Of a DNA stretch of 56,087 nt, positions 7,422-14,954 are shown one piece after another; position 1 is the stretch's first letter; each line of letters begins with the position of its first letter. The DNA lies in the NCBI GenBank assembly GCA_017634475.1, contig JAGBNH010000057.1, positions 1-56,087 of the forward strand, in the 5' to 3' direction. The notes beneath the pieces were generated by a model. It worked only from the letters and a program-made list of their open reading frames with translations, ran no database searches and was not told the origin of the DNA. A program made the position numbers and the translations under genes. The DNA is from Eubacterium sp. GTDB taxonomy: Bacteria; Bacillota; Clostridia; Lachnospirales; Lachnospiraceae.

Positions 7422-9173
7422 TCAGATACGCTCTTTTGCGTATCGATAGAATTCCTTTGCGTATCGGTACTGTCTCAGACTGTACTCACCGAATTCCACC
7501 CCCAGCTGGCGCTTGTATTCGCACCAGTTGCTCCAGAGCAGTCCGATGATGGCTTCGTAACAGTAGATCTTGGTGCGGACCTCCTCGGGACAACGTCCCT
7601 CAAAATAAATGTCGATCAGCCGGTCGATCTCTGCCTTCGTATACAGGCTGTAATTGGCAAACATGACGATGTCCACATGCGGATCCTGCATTCCTGCGTA
7701 CTCCCAGTCGGTGAGCTGCAGCTCCTCCTTCCCGTTCCTCTGATAGAACAGGAAATTGTCCGGCACCGCATCGATATGCGAGAGGCAGAATTCCCTGGGC
7801 TGTGCATCCACATAGGCCTTCAGCTCCAGGACCTTGCTCTTCGTCTGCTCGTAATCCCGGTAAATGGAAGGCTTGCCGTTCCACAGCTTCTCGTAATACT
7901 CGATCTTGCCAAAGAGATCAAAGGTGTGCGGAACCTGAAGCTTCATCTCGTGACATTTCCGAAGCAGCTTCATACATTTTTGAAGATCTGCTTCATTCGC
8001 CGGATCACAGGTTCTTACGCCCTCCAGGAACGCGGTGATCTTGTAACCGCTGTCCGGGTCGATGTAGACCGGATCGTCGCAGATCCCCTTGCCGCTGATG
8101 GTCTTAAATACCTCCGCCTCTTCCCGCCGGTTGATCATCAGATCCGTACCTTCCCCCGGAATGCGCATGATGTAACGCCCGCCCTTTGCGGTAAAAAGGA
8201 AGGACCGGTTGGTCATTCCCTTCTTCAGTACGGATATCTCCGTAACCTCCTGAGGCTGGATACCGAAGACCTTTGCAATGGTATCAATGGCGACCGAGGA
8301 TAAATGTCCCGACCCGGAATCCAGGTCTCTCAGCTGCTCGTAGGTGTTGATCTCCACATATCTGCTGTCGGAAACCACTCTTGCGGGGATGGACATCCTG
8401 TCGCTGCCCGCCTCAAACAGTGCTGCTTCCCAGAACATGCCGTCATAACGGTTATCCTGATCCATACTCCGGATCCGGTCACAGAGGATATCCCAGTCCT
8501 TATCCAGGATGTAAGCGATACCCACCATCCGCTGTCCGCTCTCGCCGGATACCCGGACGATCTCTTCCTTCCGGTTAACCCGGAAGCCGGATTCCGGATC
8601 CTCCGAATCCGCCATCATGTACCAGGAGCTCACCTCCGTCTTTCGGAAGGGGTTCTCCTCGCACCAGAGATCACAGGGAACGATGTACAGATTTCCGGGA
8701 GGCTGTGCGGCAAGGGCCATGGAATGCATATTGTTCTTTGCCGCATATTCATCATTGACCACAAGCTTTATGCCGAAATCATCGATCAGATACTCAAATT
8801 CATCTACCATGAAGCCCGCGACTACGGTGATGTCTTCCACATCCGCTTCCCGAAGCTGACGGATCAGCCGTTCGATCAGCCGCTCACCCTTAACCTCAAG
8901 CATGGCCTTCGGTGTGGTAAGATTGATGGGAACCATCCGCATTCCGAAGCCTGCTGCCAGGATCACTGCCCTTTTCGGCCGGCTCTTCTGGATCAGCCTC
9001 TTCGCTTTCGCGGTAAGATCATTCTTCTCACCCAGGAAACCGTCTTCCTTCAGCTGCTTCAGCGCCTTATTGATGAGTCCCAGCGACCGTCCGGATTCCT
9101 CCGACAGTGCCCGCTGGTTCAGGGAAGGACGCTCAGCCAGTATATTCAGGATGTCTGCCTCCTGTTTGTTCAT
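7422..9173 (-). CDS. Fused winged-helix / CTP:phosphocholine cytidylyltransferase (LicC-like) / choline kinase (LicA-like)
   Basis: A 583-residue three-domain protein. Residues 1-60 form a winged helix (SLNQRALSEESGRSLGLINK). Residues 68-290 are a nucleotidyltransferase with ILAAGFGMRMVPINLTTPKA (71-90), the LicC/GlmU-type loop. Residues 295-583 are an aminoglycoside/choline kinase fold with HxDxxxxN (His466, Asp468, Asn473) and DWEYAG (Asp489). It would phosphorylate choline and activate it to CDP-choline in the cytoplasm for decorating surface polymers. The adjacent transporter supports choline. No LicD transferase is seen in the window. The N-terminal winged helix suggests autoregulation, and TTTCRTGAAC repeats flank its promoter. 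The start follows AGGAGG. Confidence 0.9.
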   Translation of the reverse strand: MNKQEADILNILAERPSLNQRALSEESGRSLGLINKALKQLKEDGFLGEKNDLTAKAKRLIQKSRPKRAVILAAGFGMRMVPINLTTPKAMLEVKGERLIERLIRQLREADVEDITVVAGFMVDEFEYLIDDFGIKLVVNDEYAAKNNMHSMALAAQPPGNLYIVPCDLWCEENPFRKTEVSSWYMMADSEDPESGFRVNRKEEIVRVSGESGQRMVGIAYILDKDWDILCDRIRSMDQDNRYDGMFWEAALFEAGSDRMSIPARVVSDSRYVEINTYEQLRDLDSGSGHLSSVAIDTIAKVFGIQPQEVTEISVLKKGMTNRSFLFTAKGGRYIMRIPGEGTDLMINRREEAEVFKTISGKGICDDPVYIDPDSGYKITAFLEGVRTCDPANEADLQKCMKLLRKCHEMKLQVPHTFDLFGKIEYYEKLWNGKPSIYRDYEQTKSKVLELKAYVDAQPREFCLSHIDAVPDNFLFYQRNGKEELQLTDWEYAGMQDPHVDIVMFANYSLYTKAEIDRLIDIYFEGRCPEEVRTKIYCYEAIIGLLWSNWCEYKRQLGVEFGEYSLRQYRYAKEFYRYAKERI

Positions 9174-9192
9174 AAAGAATAACCTCCTGCCG

Positions 9193-9282
9193 TTTCGTGA
9201 ACTCCAGTTGACATTATACTCATGTTCATATAAATGTCAAGAAGAAATTTTCGTGAACGCAGTATTTTATTCTTTCATGAAC
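9193..9282 (-). promoter_or_regulatory. licCA promoter with three TTTCRTGAAC operator-like sites
   Basis: On the minus strand a perfect -35 TTGACA (9235-9240) and perfect -10 TATAAT (9213-9218) are separated by 16 bp. The 10-mer TTTCGTGAAC occurs at 9193-9202 (transcript leader) and 9249-9258 (just upstream of -35), and TTTCATGAAC occurs at 9273-9282; a related TGAAC half-site lies within the spacer. The sites contain an inverted TTC-NN-GAA core. They are good candidates for a repressor binding array, possibly for the winged helix of the downstream enzyme itself. Confidence 0.75.
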
Positions 9283-9288
9283 ACACCC

Positions 9289-9439
9289 TTGTCATCCTGA
9301 GCGAAGCGAAGGATCTTAATACAAACCATGTCACCCTGAGGAGCGTAGCGACGAAGGATCCTTATTCCTGCAAGCCATAAGATTCTTCGCCTGCAGGCTG
9401 CGCGCAAGGATGCGCTTGCCTTACGGCTCAGAATGACAC
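9289..9439. repeat. Dispersed palindromic repeat units
   Basis: Three adjacent degenerate units: TGTCATCCTGAGCGAAGC, TGTCACCCTGAGGAGCG and a converging unit ending GGCTCAGAATGACAC. They fill the region between the licCA promoter and the terminator of the epimerase operon. No coding gene is seen here. Confidence 0.75.
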
Positions 9440-9472
9440 AAAAAAGGATGGTACTCATCCGATACCATCCTT
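9439..9472 (-). terminator. Intrinsic terminator of the epimerase operon
   Basis: AAGGATGGTA (9444-9453) pairs with TACCATCCTT (9463-9472) around a 9-nt loop. On the minus strand the stem is followed directly by TTTTTTGTG. The stretch 9473-9588 between this hairpin and the epimerase stop codon holds nothing I can identify. Confidence 0.85.
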
Positions 9473-9588
9473 CTATATCTACCCATACTATGATGCTGGG
9501 GTCAAACAGTCCGTCTTCCTGAATCCCATTTTCTTGAATTCCAATTCCTTACGAACCACTCTCGGGATCACATCTCCCCCGGCTTCTC

Positions 9589-10644
9589 CTACAGCACCTC
9601 CCGCAGCACCTCCACGGTTTCCGCAAAGCCCGAGGGGGCATCGAAGACCCCCTTCCAGCCCAGAGCCTCCAGACCTGTACTGTCCAGGGAGGAATTGCTC
9701 ATGGGGTTGAATTGCTTTCTTTCTTCCTCCGTGGGGAGCTCCAGCTTCAGCTCCACACCGGCAGAGCCGGCAAGGAATTCGCCCATTTCCCGGATGCTGA
9801 CAATGGCCTTCGGGTTGGAAATGTTGTATGCATGCACATTTTCACCCTTAAGGAGCACCGTAAGGATCGCGGATGCACAGTCCAGGCAATGGCAATAGCT
9901 TCTCAGCTGCGCCCCGTCGCTCTTCATTACGATGGTCTCTCCCCTCGCTGCCGCATAGGACCAGGCGGAAGCAACCCGCTTGTCATAGGGAGATGCGGTG
10001 GGGCCATAGATATGCCCCGGCCGGACAATGACGGATTCCACCCCGTACTCTGCCGCATAGGATGCGCACAGGGTCTCTGCCGCACGCTTACCCACGGAGT
10101 AGGAATTCCGGGCATTCAGCAGATCGATATAGCCGTATTCCCCCTCGCGGTAGGGCTGGTCTCCCTCCTTCTTTCCGTAGATCTCGCTGGAGCTGATATA
10201 GAGCAGACGTTTCGTCCCCTGCTCCTTCGCCACATCCAGCAGATATTTCATACCGGTAAAGTTACTCATCATGGTCTCCACCGGTTCCTTTACCACCATA
10301 TCCGGCGAAGCGTTGCTGGCCCCGTGGATCATATAGTCCGCATGAGCCGTGATCTGATTATCCGTCCGGGATGCGTCATACAGCACAAACTGAAACCAGG
10401 GCCTGTTGCAGTACTCCCCGAAACGATCTGTCATTTCCTTGAGCCAGCGGCCCGCAGCCAGGATCCGAATGGGAGTATCATGGGTTTCGTTGTAGCGGAT
10501 CAGGATGTCCACCACCGGTGAAAGCACCAGTCCCGCTGCCCCGGTGATCATCACCGAGCGCCCCTCCAGTTCATTAAGGAAGGGAAGGACCTCTGCCGTC
10601 ACCCGGTCGATATCCTGAAACCATCTGTTACTGTCGTAGATCAT
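9589..10644 (-). CDS. NAD-dependent epimerase/dehydratase family protein
   Basis: A 351-residue extended short-chain dehydrogenase/reductase, the family that epimerises, dehydrates or reduces nucleotide sugars in the cytoplasm. The nucleotide loop is MITGAAGLVLSP, where the last Gly of the usual GxxGxxG is replaced. The catalytic region has SSSEIYG and YSVGK (YxxxK), then RPGHIYGP. It begins after AGGAGG, 17 bp beyond the cytidylyltransferase stop, and is the last gene of the surface-polymer operon. The pairing with a TarI/IspD-type enzyme suggests a CDP-activated sugar or polyol as substrate; that is inference. Confidence 0.85.
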   Translation of the reverse strand: MIYDSNRWFQDIDRVTAEVLPFLNELEGRSVMITGAAGLVLSPVVDILIRYNETHDTPIRILAAGRWLKEMTDRFGEYCNRPWFQFVLYDASRTDNQITAHADYMIHGASNASPDMVVKEPVETMMSNFTGMKYLLDVAKEQGTKRLLYISSSEIYGKKEGDQPYREGEYGYIDLLNARNSYSVGKRAAETLCASYAAEYGVESVIVRPGHIYGPTASPYDKRVASAWSYAAARGETIVMKSDGAQLRSYCHCLDCASAILTVLLKGENVHAYNISNPKAIVSIREMGEFLAGSAGVELKLELPTEEERKQFNPMSNSSLDSTGLEALGWKGVFDAPSGFAETVEVLREVL

Positions 10645-10661
10645 GATAAGCCTCCTGCTCC

Positions 10662-11375
10662 CTACTTCAACCAGTCCGAGCGTTTTGCTGCCAGCAGTGC
10701 CTTGAAAATGTCCAGATCCTCCACCGTGGTCAGCTTGATATTCTTCTCCGAACCCACGGAGAAGAACACCTGCTCACCCATTTCGATCATCAGGGTACAG
10801 GATGCCACGGAATTGGTGATGCCTGCCTCCAGTGCTCTCCGGTGCAGGTCTGCGATATCTCCGATATGAAAGGCCTGGGGGGTCTGGGTACGCTTCAGCC
10901 GGTCACGGGGATAGCTTCCGGAGGAAGCCTGTCCGTCCTCGGTCTGCAGCATGGCCTCAGCACAGGGGATCACGGTAATGGCATTTCCATGCTCCATGGC
11001 CACACGGATATTGTCGGAAATGATCTCCGCGGATACCATGGGGCGGATGGCGTCATGGATCAGCACCAGATCCTCCCTGTTATAGAGCTTCTCCAGCTCA
11101 TATACGCCGTTTCGGATGGAACCCTGGCCGTTCTCCCCGCCGGGCACCACCGTCTTAAGCTTTGTGATATTAAACTGCTTTGCATAGGCCCAAAGCACCT
11201 GTTCCCAGCCGGAGATGCAGACCACCGCTATAGCGTCGATCTCCGGATGATTCTGAAACGCTTCCAATGTATAGACGATCACCGGTTTCTCATTTACGGT
11301 GAGAAACTGCTTCGGGATATCCTGATGCATACGATTGCCGGAACCTCCGGCGATAATGAGCGCAATGTTGCTCAT
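10662..11375 (-). CDS. IspD/TarI-family cytidylyltransferase
   Basis: A 237-residue nucleotidyltransferase that would join CTP to a phosphorylated sugar alcohol. Visible signatures are the N-terminal IIAGGSGNRM loop, PKQFLTVNEKPVIVYTLEAF, IHDAIRPMVS and RLKRTQTPQAF. These are shared by IspD (methylerythritol phosphate cytidylyltransferase) and TarI/Bcs1-type ribitol-5-phosphate cytidylyltransferases. Its place between a pyruvyl transferase and an epimerase in an envelope cluster favours the TarI-like role over isoprenoid synthesis, but the sequence alone cannot decide. The start at 11375 is chosen because AGGAGG lies 7 nt upstream; longer readings begin before that site. Confidence 0.85.
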   Translation of the reverse strand: MSNIALIIAGGSGNRMHQDIPKQFLTVNEKPVIVYTLEAFQNHPEIDAIAVVCISGWEQVLWAYAKQFNITKLKTVVPGGENGQGSIRNGVYELEKLYNREDLVLIHDAIRPMVSAEIISDNIRVAMEHGNAITVIPCAEAMLQTEDGQASSGSYPRDRLKRTQTPQAFHIGDIADLHRRALEAGITNSVASCTLMIEMGEQVFFSVGSEKNIKLTTVEDLDIFKALLAAKRSDWLK

Positions 11376-11441
11376 GGTCATTCCTCCTGAGGATACATTT
11401 TCCAGGATGCCTTTAACCCCGACATCCAATTCTATACAGAA

Positions 11442-12557
11442 CTACATAAGTCCCTTCAGATGCTCCATCATCCGGTCGAAATAGAACTCCATACGGGCAT
11501 AGGCCTGGTTCAGATCGATGAAGCCGGTGGTCTCCAGCTCGGAAAGCACGGATTCCAGCTCCCGGACCACATAGGGATTCTCCCGGTTATAATCAAATAC
11601 CTTATTATATGCCTTTACGAAGAAGGATGCGTTCATGCCCTTCTTCCGGGAGTAGGCCTTGATGCCCCACAGACCCAGGGGCTCATTTACCCCTGCACCC
11701 CGGGCATCCTCCTCGATCAGGATGGACGCCTTCCGTTCGGACAGATTGTAAATGTGGGCGTGTACCCGGTGACCTACATGCAGGTCGCAGTCATCATAAA
11801 GATGGAAGCCCTTGTAGCCGGAAGCGATATCGTGCACCGTGAAGCCCATGGCCAGAAGCCGGGTCTTCATTCCGTTGATGCGGTTCACGGTATCCTGATC
11901 CGTGTATCTGTCCACGGTGGTTCCCCGGTGGAACAGATATCTGAACTCTGCCCCGGGGTATTTCTGCTTCAGGAATTCACAGATCCTCATGCTCTGCTCT
12001 CCGTTATGACGTACGTCCGCGGGATCGGAAACCGCGATCCGGTGGATCTCCGGCGCCTTCTCCAGCCGCTTGCCGATCTTCTTCAGATCATACCATGCCG
12101 GACAGCCGGTCATGACCGGGGAGGAAAGTCCGTTGGACTGAAGCACCCGGGCCGCATAATAATCCCGGCAGCCCAGCTTCCGGGTATCCTCCTCCACACG
12201 ATGCAGCAGTCTGGTGGTGGATTCATTGAACCGGTAATTCCATACCTCGTCCTCATCCGTATTGCTGCCGTACCAGCCGCCGCCCACAATGGCCAGCTTT
12301 GGCTTCACCTCCTCCAGTGTTCCCGCCAGGGGGAGCCAACTCGGGTAAAGGTCCCATTTATATACCGGACCGCCGCCGATCACCGCCAGGTCGGCGGAAT
12401 TTAAGGTTGCGAACCGTTCCTCATTCATGGGGTTATTCCGGATCATTACCTTGATCTCCGCGTCCGGATATACGGTTTTCAGAAGCTCACGAGTCCTGTG
12501 GGTGATCAGGTAATCTCCTGCATTCTTCACTGCCCCGGATAATAATACGATCTTCAT
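11442..12557 (-). CDS. Polysaccharide pyruvyl transferase family protein
   Basis: A 371-residue protein of the polysaccharide pyruvyl transferase superfamily, which adds ketal pyruvate to cell-surface sugars. Family-like features are the N-terminal NAGDYLITH, the AVIGGGPVYKWD and AIVGGGWYGS loops, and the C-terminal DLHVGHRVHAHIYNLSERKA followed by an Asp/Gly-rich ARGAGVNEPLGL segment. It lacks membrane segments, so it should act in the cytoplasm. Its ATG overlaps the stop of the acetyltransferase gene by 4 bp (ATGA) and is preceded by AGGAGG, indicating translational coupling. The acceptor sugar is unknown. Confidence 0.8.
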   Translation of the reverse strand: MKIVLLSGAVKNAGDYLITHRTRELLKTVYPDAEIKVMIRNNPMNEERFATLNSADLAVIGGGPVYKWDLYPSWLPLAGTLEEVKPKLAIVGGGWYGSNTDEDEVWNYRFNESTTRLLHRVEEDTRKLGCRDYYAARVLQSNGLSSPVMTGCPAWYDLKKIGKRLEKAPEIHRIAVSDPADVRHNGEQSMRICEFLKQKYPGAEFRYLFHRGTTVDRYTDQDTVNRINGMKTRLLAMGFTVHDIASGYKGFHLYDDCDLHVGHRVHAHIYNLSERKASILIEEDARGAGVNEPLGLWGIKAYSRKKGMNASFFVKAYNKVFDYNRENPYVVRELESVLSELETTGFIDLNQAYARMEFYFDRMMEHLKGLM

Positions 12558-13228
12558 AAGGCCTCCTGTTTGATCTTTTCATACCATTTCAACAGCTTCT
12601 TCTCATTCTCCTCCAGATTCAGATCCACATCCGGAGCAAAAAGCTGGAGTCCGCTCTTTAACTTGTCATCCTCCAGATCCCACCAGGCGATCTTCTGCAG
12701 CAGCTCCACCAGTTCCTTCCGGAACCGCATGCGAAGGAGCTTTGCGGGACATCCTGCCACCACGGCATAATCCTCCACATCATGGGTGACCACGCTGCCG
12801 GCACCGATCACGGCCCCGTTGCCGATCTTCACCCCGGGCATGATGATGGTACCGCAGCCGATCCATACATCATTTCCGATGACTACTTCCTTATGGGGGA
12901 TCTGCACATCCTTGCTGCACAGGCCGAACTGCTTCCTGTAGGGAAATGCATGGGTGGAAATGGAATGAATCGGGTGCTCCAGTGCGCCGATGGTCACATC
13001 CCAGGAAATGGAACAGTATTTTCCGATCTTTGCATACTGGATCTTGGAATACCGGCCCACGGAGGTGCGAAGCCCGATCTTTGATCTGGAGATCTGGGCG
13101 TGATGCGCCACATTTGCATAATCCCCGAAGGTGGTTTCGGTGATGTCCGCGTCATGGCCCACCTGGATCCCGCGCTTTGCCAGCTTGTTCTTCAATTTGC
13201 GGCGCTTTAACATCGATTTTAATATCAT
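12554..13228 (-). CDS. Left-handed beta-helix (hexapeptide) O-acetyltransferase, CatB-like
   Basis: A 224-residue acyltransferase. Hexapeptide-repeat coils run through IGLRTSVGRYSKI, KIGKYCSISWDVTIG and VVIGNDVWIGCGTIIMPGVK, then the family-typical IGAGSVVTHDVEDYAVVAGC and PAKLLRMRF. A loop with HPIHSISTHAFPY probably supplies the catalytic His. The C-terminal about 45 residues are helical and hydrophilic (WWDLEDDKLKSG). It would transfer acetyl groups from acetyl-CoA to a sugar in the surface polymer being built here. It sits between the flippase and the pyruvyl transferase, overlapping the latter by 4 bp. Confidence 0.88.
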   Translation of the reverse strand: MILKSMLKRRKLKNKLAKRGIQVGHDADITETTFGDYANVAHHAQISRSKIGLRTSVGRYSKIQYAKIGKYCSISWDVTIGALEHPIHSISTHAFPYRKQFGLCSKDVQIPHKEVVIGNDVWIGCGTIIMPGVKIGNGAVIGAGSVVTHDVEDYAVVAGCPAKLLRMRFRKELVELLQKIAWWDLEDDKLKSGLQLFAPDVDLNLEENEKKLLKWYEKIKQEAL

Positions 13229-13245
13229 GTTTTTTTCCTTTCCAA

Positions 13246-13304
13246 AGATCCTTCGTCGCCGCAGGCTACGCTGCGCTTGCCATGCGTGCTCCTCAGGATG
13301 ACAC
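13246..13304. repeat. Dispersed palindromic repeat at the flippase 3' end
   Basis: One unit running AGATCCTTCGTCGCCGCAGG to CTCAGGATGACAC, ending 5 bp before the stop codon of the flippase gene at 13310. It lies inside the otherwise compact surface-polymer operon. Confidence 0.8.
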
Positions 13305-13309
13305 GTCGA

Positions 13310-14758
13310 TCACTTCATCAGATGGAAGACTCTGAGGAGTCCTTCCACGTCCTTCTTCTTCAGGCTCCGGATGAGTTCCTTCCTCTTTCGGACGATCAGC
13401 TGCAGGAAGTAAAGGACCGCAGCCCCGCCGATGGCCCAGCGGACATAATCGTAGGGATAGAGCAGACTGATGGCCGTGCCGAAGAGGATCGTTCCCGTCA
13501 GGATCAGGATGTTGAACTTCATATCATAGATCTTATGCATGTTCATCCTGCGAACGAAATAATAATGAATGAACAGCATGCAGACATACCCCACCAGGGT
13601 GGTATAGGCTGCGGCGATATAGCCGAAGATGGGGATGAAGATCAGGTTCAGCATCACGTTGATCACGGCAGCGATCAGCGTTCCGATCATGATCTGCTTC
13701 TGCTTCTTCATGAAATATTCGATATTTACATACAGGGTATACATCATCTGCGCCACGTAGCCCAGCATGACCGGCGGCAGCACATACTGTGCCTCCGCGT
13801 ACTTCTCACCGCCCATCAGGTACAAAAGCTCCGGTCCCAGAAGGATCACGATGAACACCAGTCCGGTGAAGAGCAGCATGATGGGCTTCGCCACCCGAAG
13901 GATATCTCCCTCCTTCTCATTGTGCATTTTCTCAAAGCACCAGGGAGACCAGGCCTGATTGACCGCCTGCCAGAGAATGGCCACCACCATGGAGCAGCTG
14001 TAGGCAACGGAATAATACGCCGTGTCCACCTCGCCGCAGATCCTTTTGATCATGACGCGGTCACAGGCGGAAAGCACCACATTTGCCAGAGTATGAATGA
14101 CCAGCGGGATGGCGATGGGCAGGGCAAAACGGATATATTCCTTTTTAAATGTGCGCCCCTTTGCCAGGATAAAGATATATACCGCCAGAGACGCTGCGAT
14201 CCACACGCCGTAATAGCCGGTGATCCTGCCGTTCAGCTTATCCTCGGGCTTCGAGATCCCCACCAGGAGCAACGCCGTGAGCACGGCACCCATGGAGGGG
14301 AGCAGCGAGGTCAGGATCGTGTATTTGTACTGCATATGGATCCGGAACTTCGCCTGCAGCGTGGAAATGGACGGCGTGATGATCAGATAAATAAACATCA
14401 CATGGAGCATGAAATCCGATATTCCCAGCCAGTCCGTCACCTGCTTATGGAAGATGCAGGCGATACCGTAGAAGCCGGCGGTGACCAGGGATCCGGCCAG
14501 CGTGATGCTGGACATATATTCATAGATCTTATCCTTATATTCATAGTGGGCCAGATTGATGGTGTTGAACAGGTCCAGCGTGAATACGCTGGTCAGGATC
14601 ACCACCCAGGAGGAGAAATTCGAATAATTACCTATATCACCCTCCGACATCACACGGTTAAAAATGGGCATGGTGATGAAGGTTAGGCCCTTTAAGATAA
14701 ATGTACAGATTGTATACCAGGTTCCGGCCTTCAGGGCCTTCTTCCCCACTGAATCCAT
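13310..14758 (-). CDS. Wzx-like polysaccharide/teichoic acid flippase (MATE/MVF superfamily)
   Basis: A 482-residue integral membrane protein with about 12-14 hydrophobic segments, starting with the family-typical KALKAGTWYTICTFILKGLT followed by FITMPIFNRVMSEGDIG. It would flip lipid-linked surface polymer units across the membrane. Later features include IKRICGEVDTAYYSVAYS and the NVMLNLIFIPIFGYIAAAYT segment common to Wzx/RfbX proteins. It opens the envelope operon; AAGGAG lies 8 nt upstream. A promoter with an inverted-repeat operator precedes it. No glycosyltransferase or polymerase gene accompanies it, so assembly enzymes must be encoded elsewhere. Confidence 0.9.
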   Translation of the reverse strand: MDSVGKKALKAGTWYTICTFILKGLTFITMPIFNRVMSEGDIGNYSNFSSWVVILTSVFTLDLFNTINLAHYEYKDKIYEYMSSITLAGSLVTAGFYGIACIFHKQVTDWLGISDFMLHVMFIYLIITPSISTLQAKFRIHMQYKYTILTSLLPSMGAVLTALLLVGISKPEDKLNGRITGYYGVWIAASLAVYIFILAKGRTFKKEYIRFALPIAIPLVIHTLANVVLSACDRVMIKRICGEVDTAYYSVAYSCSMVVAILWQAVNQAWSPWCFEKMHNEKEGDILRVAKPIMLLFTGLVFIVILLGPELLYLMGGEKYAEAQYVLPPVMLGYVAQMMYTLYVNIEYFMKKQKQIMIGTLIAAVINVMLNLIFIPIFGYIAAAYTTLVGYVCMLFIHYYFVRRMNMHKIYDMKFNILILTGTILFGTAISLLYPYDYVRWAIGGAAVLYFLQLIVRKRKELIRSLKKKDVEGLLRVFHLMK

Positions 14759-14787
14759 ATTTGTTCTCCTTAAAAATCCTGTGAACT

Positions 14788-14816
14788 ATCCTACCACATT
14801 TCACCGGAAATGTCAT
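14788..14816 (-). promoter_or_regulatory. Promoter of the surface-polymer operon with an operator in the spacer
   Basis: On the minus strand ATGACA (14811-14816) and TAGGAT (14788-14793) are 17 bp apart. A perfect inverted repeat, ACATTTC-N4-GAAATGT (14796-14813), fills the spacer and overlaps the -35, an arrangement typical of repressor control. A related ATTTC-N13-GAAAT element with the same TTTCCGGT core lies at 14858-14880, next to the divergent promoter. Confidence 0.6.
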
Positions 14817-14888
14817 TATATTCAGTATTCCGCGAAAAACATGGAATAATTAGGGCTATTTCCGGTCAAAAATGTGAAATAATTGATG

Positions 14889-14917
14889 TTGTTTCTTTCC
14901 GGCGCTTTCGCTAAAAT
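14889..14917 (+). promoter_or_regulatory. Promoter of the glycosidase-like gene
   Basis: TTGTTT (14889-14894) and TAAAAT (14912-14917) are separated by 17 bp, 38 bp before the start codon of the plus-strand gene. The -35 is weak. An inverted ATTTC/GAAAT element lies immediately upstream (14858-14880). Confidence 0.5.
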
Positions 14918-14954
14918 GAAGTAAATCCATGTTCTTTTTAAGGAGATTTAAGCT

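Noticed and set aside
10662-11375. Housekeeping IspD of the isoprenoid pathway
   Set aside because: Not excluded by sequence, but its place in a surface-polymer operon next to an epimerase and a pyruvyl transferase favours a TarI-like role.
13277-14686. Long open frame on the plus strand opposite the flippase gene (His/Asp/Gln-rich)
   Set aside because: It is the antisense of a clear membrane protein gene, with low-complexity composition and no ribosome binding site.
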